Source of the DNA: Streptomyces sp. col6
Lineage (GTDB): Bacteria; Actinomycetota; Actinomycetes; Streptomycetales; Streptomycetaceae
Length of the DNA stretch: 32,391 nt
Reading direction: 5' to 3'
Assembly: GCF_008042035.1 (NCBI RefSeq)
Contig: NZ_RDBL01000005.1
Span: 1 to 32,391, forward strand
The position numbers and the translations under genes are program-made. The first letter of the stretch is position 1. Each line of letters starts with the position of its first letter. The notes under the pieces were generated by a model, which saw nothing but the letters and a program-made list of their open reading frames with translations, ran no database searches and was not told the DNA's origin. This document shows positions 23,818 to 31,040 of the stretch, piece after piece.

Positions 23818-24735
23818 TCACCGCCCCGTCGACGCCACCAGCCGCTCCAGCGCCCGCCGTGCCGGCGGCCCCCACGTCGGCTTCCCGTTGGGCAGGCCCC
23901 GGTCGCCGTCGTCCGCGATGAGGAGGGCGGCGAGCGCGCGCAGGACCGCCCAGCCGCGGGCCCTGCGCAGGGTCGCCGCGTCCGGGGCCGGGCGGTAGGC
24001 GGCGTGGAAGCGGTCGACGGCGCCGTCCGGGAGCAGGGCCCAGGCGGCGGAGAGGTCGCAGGCCGGGTCGCCCGCGAAGAGGTCGCCGAAGTCGATGACA
24101 CCGCAGAACGTGCCGTTGTCCGTCAGCACGTTGGCGGGATGCAGGTCGCCGTGCAGCCACAGCGCGGAGCCCTCCCAGTCGGGGGCGGCGACCGCGTCCT
24201 GCCACACCTCGCGGATGCCGTCCGGGTCGGGCGCCAGGCCCCGCTCGGTGACCAGGCCGAGGGTGTACTCGAAGCGTTCCGCGTACGGGGCCAGCGGTCC
24301 GCCGCGCCCTCGTCCGGCAGGCGCTTCGGCGGGCGCCGGCCGGTGCAGGACCGTGAGGAACCCGGCCAGCGCGTCGGCCGCCTCCTCGGCGCGCGTCGCC
24401 GGGACGCGGTCGGCCGGTTCGCCGGGCACCCAGGTGGTGACCAGCCAGGACCGCGGAAACCGTTCGGACGGCACGCCGAGGCGCTGCGGCACGGGCACCG
24501 GCAGCGGGAGGTCCGCGACGAGCCCGGGAACCCAGGCGTGCTCCTTCAGCAGCAGCTCGTCCGCGGACTCCGTCGCCCACGGCAACCGCACGGCGAGCTC
24601 GTCCCCCAGCCGCCACAGCTGGTTGTCCCAGCCGCGCGCCCCGAGGCTCAGGGGGAGGCCGGCGAGGTCGGGGTGCTGGTCGCGGAGGAGGCCGCGGATC
24701 AGATCGGGGCTGAGGTCGGCAGGGGCTTGGCTCAT
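23818..24735 (-). CDS. Aminoglycoside phosphotransferase (APH) fold kinase
   Basis: The 305-residue protein has the APH kinase-like fold. Catalytic motif LHGDLHPANVL is near residue 195 and the metal-binding GVIDFGDLFAGDPACDLS follows at about 215. The N-lobe carries a Gly-rich loop (LGARGWDNQLWRLG) and LAVRLPW, where an ATP-binding Lys would often be but Arg is present. Members phosphorylate aminoglycosides, choline, homoserine or other small molecules. Nothing here shows antibiotic resistance. The ATG at 24735 was preferred to a GTG three codons upstream. Both neighbours are on the opposite strand, so it is likely transcribed alone. Confidence 0.85.
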   Translation of the reverse strand: MSQAPADLSPDLIRGLLRDQHPDLAGLPLSLGARGWDNQLWRLGDELAVRLPWATESADELLLKEHAWVPGLVADLPLPVPVPQRLGVPSERFPRSWLVTTWVPGEPADRVPATRAEEAADALAGFLTVLHRPAPAEAPAGRGRGGPLAPYAERFEYTLGLVTERGLAPDPDGIREVWQDAVAAPDWEGSALWLHGDLHPANVLTDNGTFCGVIDFGDLFAGDPACDLSAAWALLPDGAVDRFHAAYRPAPDAATLRRARGWAVLRALAALLIADDGDRGLPNGKPTWGPPARRALERLVASTGR

Positions 24736-24868
24736 GCGGGCCACGGTAGCCGGGCGGGAGCGGGCCGGGGGCGTCGAACTCCCCTACGGGCCGGACCATT
24801 TCGTACGGCAGCAGCGGCTGCTGAATCCCGATTCCTGCCAACACACCCCGCTGCCCTACCGTTCCTCC

Positions 24869-25324
24869 ATGACCACCCCCGACGTCGCCCGCAGCGACGG
24901 GCCCTGTGTGACGATCCGCTGCCAGGACAACCCTGCCATCGGTGTGGAGTTCTCCGACCGGTTCGGCTTCGACGAGGACTCCGTGCACTATGCCGTCGAA
25001 CTACGGGCCCCGGGCTTGACCGCACGGGTCGACGAGGTCGTCGCCCGGATCTGGGACAGCGATCTGTACGCGTTCCTGGAAGAGCTCGCCGCCGACTACC
25101 GGGGATGGCACGGCGAACGGACCTGGCACAACAACGACCGTGACCTCACGGTGTCCGCCGTCTTCCGTTCCGGCGGCCACGTCGGACTGACCTGGACCGC
25201 ACGCCCCTGGCCGGAAGCCCAGGCCGGCTGGAGCGCCTCGGTGACCACCTGGTCGGAGGCCGGCGAACAGCTGGTGTCCCTGGCGGCGGACATCCGTCGC
25301 TTCCTCACCGGAGGGCCTCGGTGA
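24869..25324 (+). CDS. DUF6228-like protein
   Basis: The 151-residue protein begins MTTPDVAR and contains a conserved-looking core: VTIRCQDNPAIGVEFSDR, DSVHYAVELRAPGLTARVDEVVARIWDS, then RGWHGERTW and GGHVGLTWTARPW. From memory this matches the DUF6228 family, actinobacterial proteins of unknown function. No signal peptide or membrane helix is seen. There is no clear ribosome binding site; TACCGT 7 nt before the ATG could be a -10 for a leaderless message. It is divergent from the APH-type kinase. Confidence 0.8.
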   Translation: MTTPDVARSDGPCVTIRCQDNPAIGVEFSDRFGFDEDSVHYAVELRAPGLTARVDEVVARIWDSDLYAFLEELAADYRGWHGERTWHNNDRDLTVSAVFRSGGHVGLTWTARPWPEAQAGWSASVTTWSEAGEQLVSLAADIRRFLTGGPR

Positions 25325-25435
25325 CGACCGGTCCTTGAGCCCCCTGGGCGGCCTTGCGCGTGCGCGGGGTGGGGGCGGCTTGAGCCGGCCGGTGGGGGCC
25401 CGGTGCCCCGGCAGAAGGTGAGGCGAGAGCGGCGG

Positions 25436-26428
25436 TCAGTCCTTCAACAGCTCGTCGCGCACCGGGATCCAGTCCAGGGCGGAGCGGATGCCGTCCTCCA
25501 GGGACAGCTTCGGCGTCCATCCCAGCAGCTCGGCCGCCCGATCGCTCCTGGTGTAGCCGCCGGCCACGTCACCGGGCCGCCGGTCGGTGACGACCGTGGC
25601 CAGCGGGGTGCTGACGACGTTGTTGAACGCCGCGCACAGTTCCCGGACCGTGGTGCCGGAGCCGGTACCGAGATTGATCGCGATCGAGCGCTTCGATCCC
25701 GTGAGAACGGAGTCGAACCGCTCGATCGCCGCGATGTGAGCCGCGGCGAGGTCCCAGACGTGCACGTAGTCCCGGATACCGCTGCCGTCGCGCGTCGGAT
25801 AGTCCGTTCCCGTGATCGGGAACGGACGGCCCTCCCCGTGCGCCTGGATCAGAACGCCCAGGGCGTGGCTGGGCCGCTTGAGCTGAAGCCCCGTACGCAG
25901 CTTCGGGTCGGCCCCGACGGGGTTGAAGTACCGCAGCGACAACACGCGCGGTCCCGCCACCGCGATGTCGGCGAACATCTCCTCGCACACGGCCTTGGTC
26001 CGCGCATAGGGGCTCTGCGGCGCCAGCGGCGAGTCCTCGTTCACGGGCGAACCGTCCTCGGCCCGATAGATGGAGGCCGAGCTGCTGAAGATGATGCGGT
26101 CGCAGCCGTTGCGGTGCAGGTGGCTGACGAAGGCCAGGCTCTTGGCCACATTCGCCTCGTAGTAGCCGATCGGGTCCGCGACGGAGTCCGGCACCACGAT
26201 CAGCGCGGCGCAGTGCACCACAGCGGAGATGTCCGGGTGCTCCGAGAAGATCCGGTCGACAAGTGAGCCGTCCGCGATGTCGCCCTCGTAGAAAGTGCGG
26301 CCCTCGGTGAACTCGCCTCTCCCCCGGACAAGGTTGTCGAGGATGACGGGCGTGATACCCGCGTCGATGCAGGCCGAGGCGACCGTGCTGCCGATGTATC
26401 CGGCTCCCCCTGCGACAAGGACCTTCAC
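25436..26428 (-). CDS. galE: UDP-glucose 4-epimerase (GalE-like)
   Basis: The 330-residue protein is an extended short-chain dehydrogenase that uses bound NAD to interconvert UDP-glucose and UDP-galactose. It shows the Rossmann motif GGAGYIGS (7-14), the DNL segment after strand 2, SSSASIY (115-121), and the catalytic YARTK (Tyr141, Lys145). The family hallmarks LRYFNPVGA and RDGSGIRDYVHVWDLAAAH follow. Length is normal for GalE. Two consecutive GTG codons (26431 and 26428) could start it; GGGAG lies upstream and I use the second, giving MKVLVAGG. No Leloir-pathway partners adjoin, so it may serve cell-surface sugar supply. Confidence 0.92.
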   Translation of the reverse strand: MKVLVAGGAGYIGSTVASACIDAGITPVILDNLVRGRGEFTEGRTFYEGDIADGSLVDRIFSEHPDISAVVHCAALIVVPDSVADPIGYYEANVAKSLAFVSHLHRNGCDRIIFSSSASIYRAEDGSPVNEDSPLAPQSPYARTKAVCEEMFADIAVAGPRVLSLRYFNPVGADPKLRTGLQLKRPSHALGVLIQAHGEGRPFPITGTDYPTRDGSGIRDYVHVWDLAAAHIAAIERFDSVLTGSKRSIAINLGTGSGTTVRELCAAFNNVVSTPLATVVTDRRPGDVAGGYTRSDRAAELLGWTPKLSLEDGIRSALDWIPVRDELLKD

Positions 26429-26607
26429 CACGATGCTTCTCTCCCACCCTCGTTTCAGCCGATACGCGACCGGCAGCAGGCTAGCGAAGAATCCGGGCGG
26501 GCCTGCGCCGGTGGCGGTCGCAGGCCGGGCGCCCGGCGACGCGTCCGGGGGGTGGGGCGCGCTGGGCGGATGCGTGGTTGTCGCGCAACCCCCGGCTACG
26601 GGCCGAC

Positions 26608-27114
26608 CTATTTCTTCGCCGCTCGCGTCAGTACATACGTGTTGCCGCTGTCGGGGTCCCCGTAGAAGAAGAACAGCTTCACCTCGCGCTCGCGCTTGGA
26701 GCGGTCCACGTAGAGGGACCAGTCGTACGTGGTCGGGGGCCGGGTGTCCGCGGACGATGCCTGCACATCGGCAGGATCCTGGGCACGTTCGTCCACCCCC
26801 GTCGAGGTCTTCAGCGCGAGCCGGACGACCTGGCCGCCATCGGTGTCGGCCAGCCGCCAGGTCCCGGTACCGGACAGGCGCCAGCCCTCGTCGTAGTCGA
26901 AGTCCTGCCCGTCGAGCTTCCTGAGCACCGCCGTCCCGTCCTCGCGCAGTTCGACGCGGGTGCCCTCGACGTTCGACCAGTGCCCGGCGACCTGGGCAGC
27001 GGTGGCGTCGTGGACGCCGGTGCCGCTGTAGTACTGGGCAGGGCCGGCGCAGGCCGCCAGGACAAGGCCGCAGAGCGCGGCGATCCCGGCCCGTATGGTG
27101 CGCCTGCTTGCCAC
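26608..27114 (-). CDS. Predicted secreted lipoprotein
   Basis: The 168-residue protein has a lipoprotein signal: basic MASRRTIRAG, a hydrophobic stretch, and lipobox LAAC with Cys22 as the lipidated residue. The mature part starts GPAQYYSGTGVHDATAAQVAGHW and continues with beta-strand-like repeats (GTRVELREDGTAVL, GTGTWRLADTDGGQVVRLAL), suggesting a small beta-barrel. It would sit outside on the membrane. The GTG start has GGAGG 5 nt upstream. A 16-bp palindrome lies 34 bp upstream of the start and probably controls it. Function unknown. Confidence 0.85.
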   Translation of the reverse strand: MASRRTIRAGIAALCGLVLAACAGPAQYYSGTGVHDATAAQVAGHWSNVEGTRVELREDGTAVLRKLDGQDFDYDEGWRLSGTGTWRLADTDGGQVVRLALKTSTGVDERAQDPADVQASSADTRPPTTYDWSLYVDRSKREREVKLFFFYGDPDSGNTYVLTRAAKK

Positions 27115-27147
27115 TGATGCCTCCCGCTACTGATCCACGCCCGAAGC

Positions 27148-27163
27148 GTTGAACGCGTTCAAC
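27148..27163. promoter_or_regulatory. Perfect 16-bp palindrome GTTGAACGCGTTCAAC, candidate operator
   Basis: The palindrome has no spacer and a central CG, as LacI- or TetR-type operators often do. It lies 34 bp upstream of the lipoprotein start on the minus strand, in the usual place for a repressor site. The cognate regulator is not in the immediate neighbourhood. Confidence 0.5.
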
Positions 27164-27273
27164 CATACGGACCGCGAAGTCGCCTCAGGCTTCCGGGGGT
27201 TGTTCCTGGGCACGAAGGGCAGAGCCTCCGTGAAGTTGCTTGAACTCGTCCACCAGGGACTCCAGGAAGGCCT

Positions 27274-27363
27274 GGGACCATCCCCGCGCGTGCGGGGAGC
27301 AGTTTCCTCTCCCCGTGGGGCGCTAGGTCATGTGGGGGCCATCCCCGCGCGTGCGGGGAGCAG
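27274..27363 (-). CRISPR. Two-repeat, one-spacer type I-E-like CRISPR mini-array
   Basis: Two 29-bp repeats (27274-27302 and 27335-27363) differ at one base (27277 against 27338) and enclose a 32-bp spacer (27303-27334). The 61-bp period is the standard type I-E geometry. Each repeat has the stem CCCCGC/GCGGGG. Read on the minus strand they begin CTGCTCCCCGCACGCG and end GATGGTCCC, a form I recall for Streptomyces type I-E repeats. I found no further repeats at 61-bp steps on either side and no cas genes in the window, so it is orphan here and would depend on Cas proteins encoded elsewhere, if any. Confidence 0.8.
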
Positions 27364-27545
27364 CTTTGTGGCCTGCGACTTTAGCTCGCGGGGGTGCGGT
27401 TTCTGGCCGCTTTCGCACAATCCGACATAACGGCCCCAACGCTCATAACGCTGATATACAACGCAGTTGAGGGCAACAAGCCTCTCTTACGCCGCCTCAC
27501 CGCGTCGTACCCGCTGGGGCTTCCGTACGCCCCGGCAGGACGGCC

Positions 27546-27959
27546 TCACGCCGGATCGGCCGAGGCCCTCGCCCCGTCGTACTCCGTCCGCGCCTCCAGG
27601 ACCTCGTCCATGTTCTGCTCGGCCCATGCCTTGATCGTCCGCATCACCGGGACCAGGCTCTCGCCCAGCGGGGTCAGGGCGTAGTCGACGCGGACCGGCA
27701 TCGTCGGGGTGACCGTGCGGGTGAGGAGGCCGTCGCGTTCCAGGGCGCGAAGGCTCTGGGTCAGCATCTTCTGGCTGACGCTGACCAGGGTGCGCGCCAG
27801 GTCGGTGTAGCGCTGCGGGCCGTCGGCCAGGGCGTTGATGATCAGGCTGACCCACTTGTTGCTGATGCGGTCCAGCAGTTGGCGGGCCGGGCACTCGGCG
27901 AGGTAGGCGTCGTACGCGGCTCGGGCCTCGATGCGGGCCTCGGTTCGGGTCTGCTTCAT
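27546..27959 (-). CDS. HxlR-family winged helix-turn-helix regulator
   Basis: The 137-residue protein has the HxlR layout: CPARQLLDRISNKWVSLIINALADGPQRYTDLARTLVSVSQKMLTQ from residue 24, matching the family's Cys-Pro start and the recognition helix SQKMLTQSLRALERDGLLTR, then a wing and DYALTPLGESL. Cys24 aligns with the redox-sensing Cys of some members. It starts at ATG 27959 with AAGGTGAG upstream. It is divergent from a quinone-oxidoreductase-like gene, and the 11-bp inverted repeat between them is probably its operator. Such pairs usually respond to quinones, aldehydes or other electrophiles (family knowledge). Confidence 0.92.
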   Translation of the reverse strand: MKQTRTEARIEARAAYDAYLAECPARQLLDRISNKWVSLIINALADGPQRYTDLARTLVSVSQKMLTQSLRALERDGLLTRTVTPTMPVRVDYALTPLGESLVPVMRTIKAWAEQNMDEVLEARTEYDGARASADPA

Positions 27960-28002
27960 GGCTCACCTTCCCGTGCGGTGGGCACCTCGAAGTGCCTACT
28001 TC

Positions 28003-28027
28003 CCTATGGAGAGTAGCTCTCCCTAGG
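28003..28027. promoter_or_regulatory. Imperfect inverted repeat, candidate HxlR operator
   Basis: CCTATGGAGAG (28003-28013) and CTCTCCCTAGG (28017-28027) form an 11-bp dyad with one mismatch around TAG. It lies 44 bp upstream of the HxlR start and 66 bp upstream of the oxidoreductase start, where it could control both. Confidence 0.5.
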
Positions 28028-28092
28028 GTCGTCGGCATCGGAACGCCTCGGTCACCAAGGCCGATGCGGCCGGCACACGGGAGGAGACGCGC

Positions 28093-29028
28093 ATGCGCGC
28101 GGTCGTGGTACGGACGGTGGGCGGGCCGGAAGCGCTGGAGCTGAGTGACGTACCCGTGCCGGTGCCCCGTTCCGGGCAGGTACGCGTCCGTGTCGAGGCC
28201 GCCGCCGTCAACCCCGTCGATCTCGCGACCCGTTCCGGCGCCCTGATCGAGGCCGGGCTGATGGAGCCCCGGGAGGTCATCGGCATCGGGTGGGACGTCG
28301 CCGGCCGGATCGACGAAGTGGGGCCCGGCGTTACGGAGTTCACTCCCGGTGACCCCGTGATCGGCATCCAGGATCGGCTGGACGTCTCGCTCGGCACCTA
28401 CGCCGAGTACGTCGTACTGGACGTCGGCGCCGTCGCGTCCGCCCCCGAAGGGCTCTCCCCCGTCGAAGCGGCCACCCTTCCGCTGAACGCGCTCACCGCG
28501 CAACAGGCCCTGGATCTCTCGGGGTTGGGTTCAGGCCAGACGCTGCTGGTGACGGGGGCGGCCGGGGCGGTCGGCGGGTACGCGGTGGAGCTCGCGGCCC
28601 GGCGCGGGACAGCCGTGGTGGGGGTGGCGGCGGAGCAGGACGAGCCGTTCGTCCGGAAGGCGGGGGCACGGTGGTTCGTGCCGCGCTCGGCCGATCTCGC
28701 TCGCTCGGTACGGGAGTTGGTGCCCGGTGGCGTGGATGCCGCCCTGGACGCAGCCGTACTGGGGCTGCCCGCGCTGGGGGCCGTCCGCAATTTCGGCGCC
28801 TTCGTCTCCGTCATCGGGGGCGCGGCCCCCGTACCGCTGCGGGGTGTCCGGGTGCACGAGCAGTGGGTGGCCGGTGACGCGGCCGCCCTGGGCCGGCTCT
28901 CGTCCCTCGCCGCCACCGGCCGGCTCACGACGCGTGTGGCCGACACGTTGCCGCTGGAGGAGGCGGCGCGGGCGCACCGCCTGCTGGCCGAGGGGGGTGT
29001 ACGCGGACGGCTCGTCCTGGTCCCCTGA
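28093..29028 (+). CDS. NADP-dependent quinone oxidoreductase-like MDR protein
   Basis: The 311-residue protein is a zinc-free medium-chain dehydrogenase/reductase. It starts MRAVVVRTVGGPEALEL and has VEAAAVNPVDLATRSG at about 35-49. The coenzyme loop, LLVTGAAGAVGGYAVELA (151-168), shows the AxxGxxG pattern of NADP-binding quinone reductases. The zinc-ligand cysteines of alcohol dehydrogenases are absent. It probably reduces quinones or enals using NADPH, with detoxification as the likely role. The start has GGGAGGAG upstream. It is divergent from the HxlR regulator, which probably represses it. Confidence 0.9.
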   Translation: MRAVVVRTVGGPEALELSDVPVPVPRSGQVRVRVEAAAVNPVDLATRSGALIEAGLMEPREVIGIGWDVAGRIDEVGPGVTEFTPGDPVIGIQDRLDVSLGTYAEYVVLDVGAVASAPEGLSPVEAATLPLNALTAQQALDLSGLGSGQTLLVTGAAGAVGGYAVELAARRGTAVVGVAAEQDEPFVRKAGARWFVPRSADLARSVRELVPGGVDAALDAAVLGLPALGAVRNFGAFVSVIGGAAPVPLRGVRVHEQWVAGDAAALGRLSSLAATGRLTTRVADTLPLEEAARAHRLLAEGGVRGRLVLVP

Positions 29029-29053
29029 CCGGCCGGCCGCCCGTGCCCTTGGC

Positions 29054-29524
29054 TCAGGCCAACTGCTTGTGCATGACGATGCACGGCCGGCCGTGGGCGG
29101 TGTCGGCGCGGCGGTCGACCTCCTGCCAGCCGAGCGCGCCCCAGAACGCGAGGGCGTCGGGGTTGTTCTCCAGCACGGCGAGCCGGAGCCCGCTCCGTCC
29201 CCCGGCCCGGAACCGGTCCTCGACCAGCCCGGCGAGGCGGCGCCCGACCCCCGTACGGCGGGAGCCGCCGTCCGTCATCAGCAGCCCGATCCAGGGCAGC
29301 CCGTCCTTGGGGTGCCGGTCGAGCAGACAGACGAGCCCGGCCAGGCACCCTTCCCCGTCGCGAGCGAGCAGCACCTCGCCGCCCTCCGTCGCGGCCTCCT
29401 CCCGCAGATCCGCCTCGACGCGCGACGCCCGGATGTCGTCGGGGTCGTACTCGCCCGCCGCGCGCCAGTACGCCGGGTTGCTCGCGTAGAGAGCGACGAC
29501 CTCGTCGATCTCCTCCTGCGTGAA
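29054..29524 (-). pseudogene. GNAT acetyltransferase with its 5' end replaced
   Basis: The frame encodes a nearly complete GNAT domain, from FTQEEIDEVVALYASNPAYW through the acetyl-CoA loop (SRRTGVGRRLAGLVED) and SGLRLAVLENNPDALAFWGALGW to the stop at 29054. The sequence before codon FTQEE (at 29524) is not native: 29526-29584 is an exact inverted copy of this gene's own codons at 29139-29197. The original start codon is missing. A TTG at 29560 inside the inverted copy, with GAGGG upstream, could give an altered N-terminus, so some product is conceivable. If the join is an assembly error, the real gene is probably intact and about 10-20 residues longer at its start. Confidence 0.7.
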
Positions 29525-29584
29525 TCGGAGCGGGCTCCGGCTCGCCGTGCTGGAGAACAACCCCGACGCCCTCGCGTTCTGGGG
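29139..29584. repeat. 59-bp perfect inverted repeat inside the GNAT gene
   Basis: The left arm is 29139-29197 and the right arm 29526-29584. The arms are exact reverse complements, separated by 328 bp of GNAT coding sequence. The right arm abuts the outer end of the long palindrome at 29585 with no base between. The left arm is the in-frame native copy, because it encodes the conserved NNPDALAFWG of GNAT proteins. Confidence 0.9.
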
Positions 29585-30053
29585 GCCCCGGCGCCGCGCT
29601 GGAGCCGTGGCACGCGGACGGCGGCATGGATTCCGGCGCCCCCGTCTCCTCCTTGGCGAGGCCGAGGAGACCGGACAGGTGCGGCAGGGCGAACCACACG
29701 CCGACGAGTACGAGGAGCAGCGCGATGGGTATGCCCAGCCGGGGCCCGCGCCGGCTTCGTCGGGGACGCGACCCGGCCTCGTGGCCCTTCGCGGGGCCCC
29801 GGCGTGCGCCCGCCCTGGTGGCGCCGCCTGTTCCGCCGGGGCCCCGCGAAGGGCCACGAGGCCGGGTCGCGTCCCCGACGAAGCCGGCGCGGGCCCCGGC
29901 TGGGCATACCCATCGCGCTGCTCCTCGTACTCGTCGGCGTGTGGTTCGCCCTGCCGCACCTGTCCGGTCTCCTCGGCCTCGCCAAGGAGGAGACGGGGGC
30001 GCCGGAATCCATGCCGCCGTCCGCGTGCCACGGCTCCAGCGCGGCGCCGGGGC
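29585..30053. repeat. Long palindrome: 220-bp perfect arms with 29-nt loop
   Basis: The left arm (29585-29804) is the exact reverse complement of the right arm (29834-30053), with 29 nt between (29805-29833). I compared the arms base by base and saw no mismatch. The right arm is the native copy: it encodes the membrane helix and stalk of the discoidin-type protein in frame. The left arm carries no plausible gene. Perfect palindromes of this size are usually unstable in bacteria. Confidence 0.9.
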
Positions 30054-30439
30054 ACGCCGCGAGCGCGGCGTTCGACGGCTTCAACAACCGCTACTGGGCG
30101 CCGAAGAAGACCGGCGACGGTGCGGGGGAGTTCCTGGAGTGCGTGTTCGACGCGCCCGTGGGGATGCGCAAGATGGTGGTGTTCGCCGGGACATCGGCCC
30201 GCAACGACGAGTTCCTGACGCAGGCCCGGCCGTCCCGGATCATCGCGGAACTGACCGCGAAGGACGGCACCAAGCGCACGCGCACGATCCGGCTGGCCGA
30301 CCAGGCGGGGCAGCAGACCTTCGACGTCCGGGGCTCGCAGACCGTCCGCGTCCGGCTCACGGTCGACTCGGCGTACGGCACGGGGAAGGGGCGCCGGGTG
30401 GCGATCGCCGAGATCGAGTTCTTCGGCCACCGCTCCTGA
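29804..30439 (+). CDS. Membrane-anchored discoidin-like protein, 5'-truncated
   Basis: The frame encodes RPPWWRRLFRR, a basic stretch, a membrane helix (LGIPIALLLVLVGVWFALPHLSGLL), a short linker, and a C-terminal beta-domain (AASAAFDGFNNRYWAPKK to VAIAEIEFFGHRS). That domain resembles NADase-type glycan-binding or discoidin-like domains of Streptomyces proteins that usually begin with a zinc ribbon and a Pro-rich linker. No zinc ribbon is present: sequence left of 29805 is the inverted arm. A GTG at 29804 could start a 211-residue product, but it is formed exactly at the junction. The gene is therefore truncated in this sequence, by rearrangement or misassembly. Confidence 0.65.
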   Translation: MRPPWWRRLFRRGPAKGHEAGSRPRRSRRGPRLGIPIALLLVLVGVWFALPHLSGLLGLAKEETGAPESMPPSACHGSSAAPGHAASAAFDGFNNRYWAPKKTGDGAGEFLECVFDAPVGMRKMVVFAGTSARNDEFLTQARPSRIIAELTAKDGTKRTRTIRLADQAGQQTFDVRGSQTVRVRLTVDSAYGTGKGRRVAIAEIEFFGHRS

Positions 30440-30491
30440 CGGGGTGTGCCCGGCTTGCGGCGACGGAGGGGGCACGGCAGGGTTCGGTGCT

Positions 30492-30944
30492 GTGCCCACT
30501 CTCCTGATCGTGCATCACACACCGTCCCCGAACTGCCAGGCCCTCTTCGAGGCCGTCGTCTCCGGCGCGACGACGGACGAGATCGAGGGCGTACGCGTCG
30601 TACGGCGCGCGGCACTCGCCGCCACGGCTTCCGACGTCCTCGCGGCGGACGGCCTGCTCCTCGGCTCCCCGGCGAACCTCGGGTACATGTCCGGGGCGCT
30701 CAAGCACTTCTTCGACCAGATCTACTACCCGTGCCTCGACACGACCCGGGGCAGGCCCTTCGGCTACTACGTCCACGGCGGCAACGACGTCACCGGTGCC
30801 GTACGGGGCATCGAGACGATCACGACCGGCCTCGGGTGGCGCCGGGCGGCGGACGCCGTGAAGGTGACGGGCGAGCCCGGCAAGGCCGATACGGAGGCGT
30901 GCTGGGAGCTGGGCGCCACACTGGCGGCGGGCCTCACCGAATAA
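30492..30944 (+). CDS. Flavodoxin-fold NAD(P)H-dependent oxidoreductase
   Basis: The 150-residue protein has a flavodoxin-like fold: PTLLIVHHTPSPNCQALFEAVVSGA with the phosphate loop HTPSPN for FMN, a middle strand and loop ADGLLLGSPANLGYMSGALKHFFDQIYY typical of flavodoxin/FMN-reductase families, and FGYYVHGGNDVTGA for the isoalloxazine side. It likely binds FMN and moves electrons from NAD(P)H or a partner. The GTG at 30492 fits the family start; an upstream GTG at 30444 would add 16 residues with no sign of conservation. No electron partner adjoins. Confidence 0.85.
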   Translation: MPTLLIVHHTPSPNCQALFEAVVSGATTDEIEGVRVVRRAALAATASDVLAADGLLLGSPANLGYMSGALKHFFDQIYYPCLDTTRGRPFGYYVHGGNDVTGAVRGIETITTGLGWRRAADAVKVTGEPGKADTEACWELGATLAAGLTE

Positions 30945-31040
30945 GGGCTGCGCGGCCGGCCTTCGGAAGCTACGCTGTGCCGCGATGACGACTCACTCTC
31001 TCCGAAGATTGGGGGCCCCGTCCGCGCAAGGTGAGTGCTG

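Larger units (their letters stand above)
27115..27545. other. Intergenic region with operator and CRISPR mini-array
   Basis: This 430-bp stretch has no convincing gene. It holds the 16-bp palindrome, a two-repeat CRISPR array, and an AT-richer segment (27410-27480) that could be a CRISPR leader or the 3' region of the HxlR gene. An open frame across the repeats is an artefact of their sequence. Confidence 0.6.

Noticed and set aside
23818..24735. Calling the APH-fold protein an aminoglycoside resistance gene
   Set aside because: Only the general kinase fold is visible; the family includes many non-resistance kinases and no antibiotic-related neighbour is present.
22724..24988. A 754-codon reverse-strand frame
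   Set aside because: It runs across several better-supported genes on both strands and is low-complexity Arg/Pro/Gly/Ala sequence typical of shadow frames in high-GC DNA.
27149..27430. A 93-codon protein gene over the CRISPR repeats
   Set aside because: Its repeated PSPRVRG and IPARAG peptides are translations of the CRISPR repeats, a known source of false proteins.
29626..30507. Long forward and reverse frames across the palindrome
   Set aside because: They are mirror readings of the same inverted arms and do not encode the conserved domains in frame.
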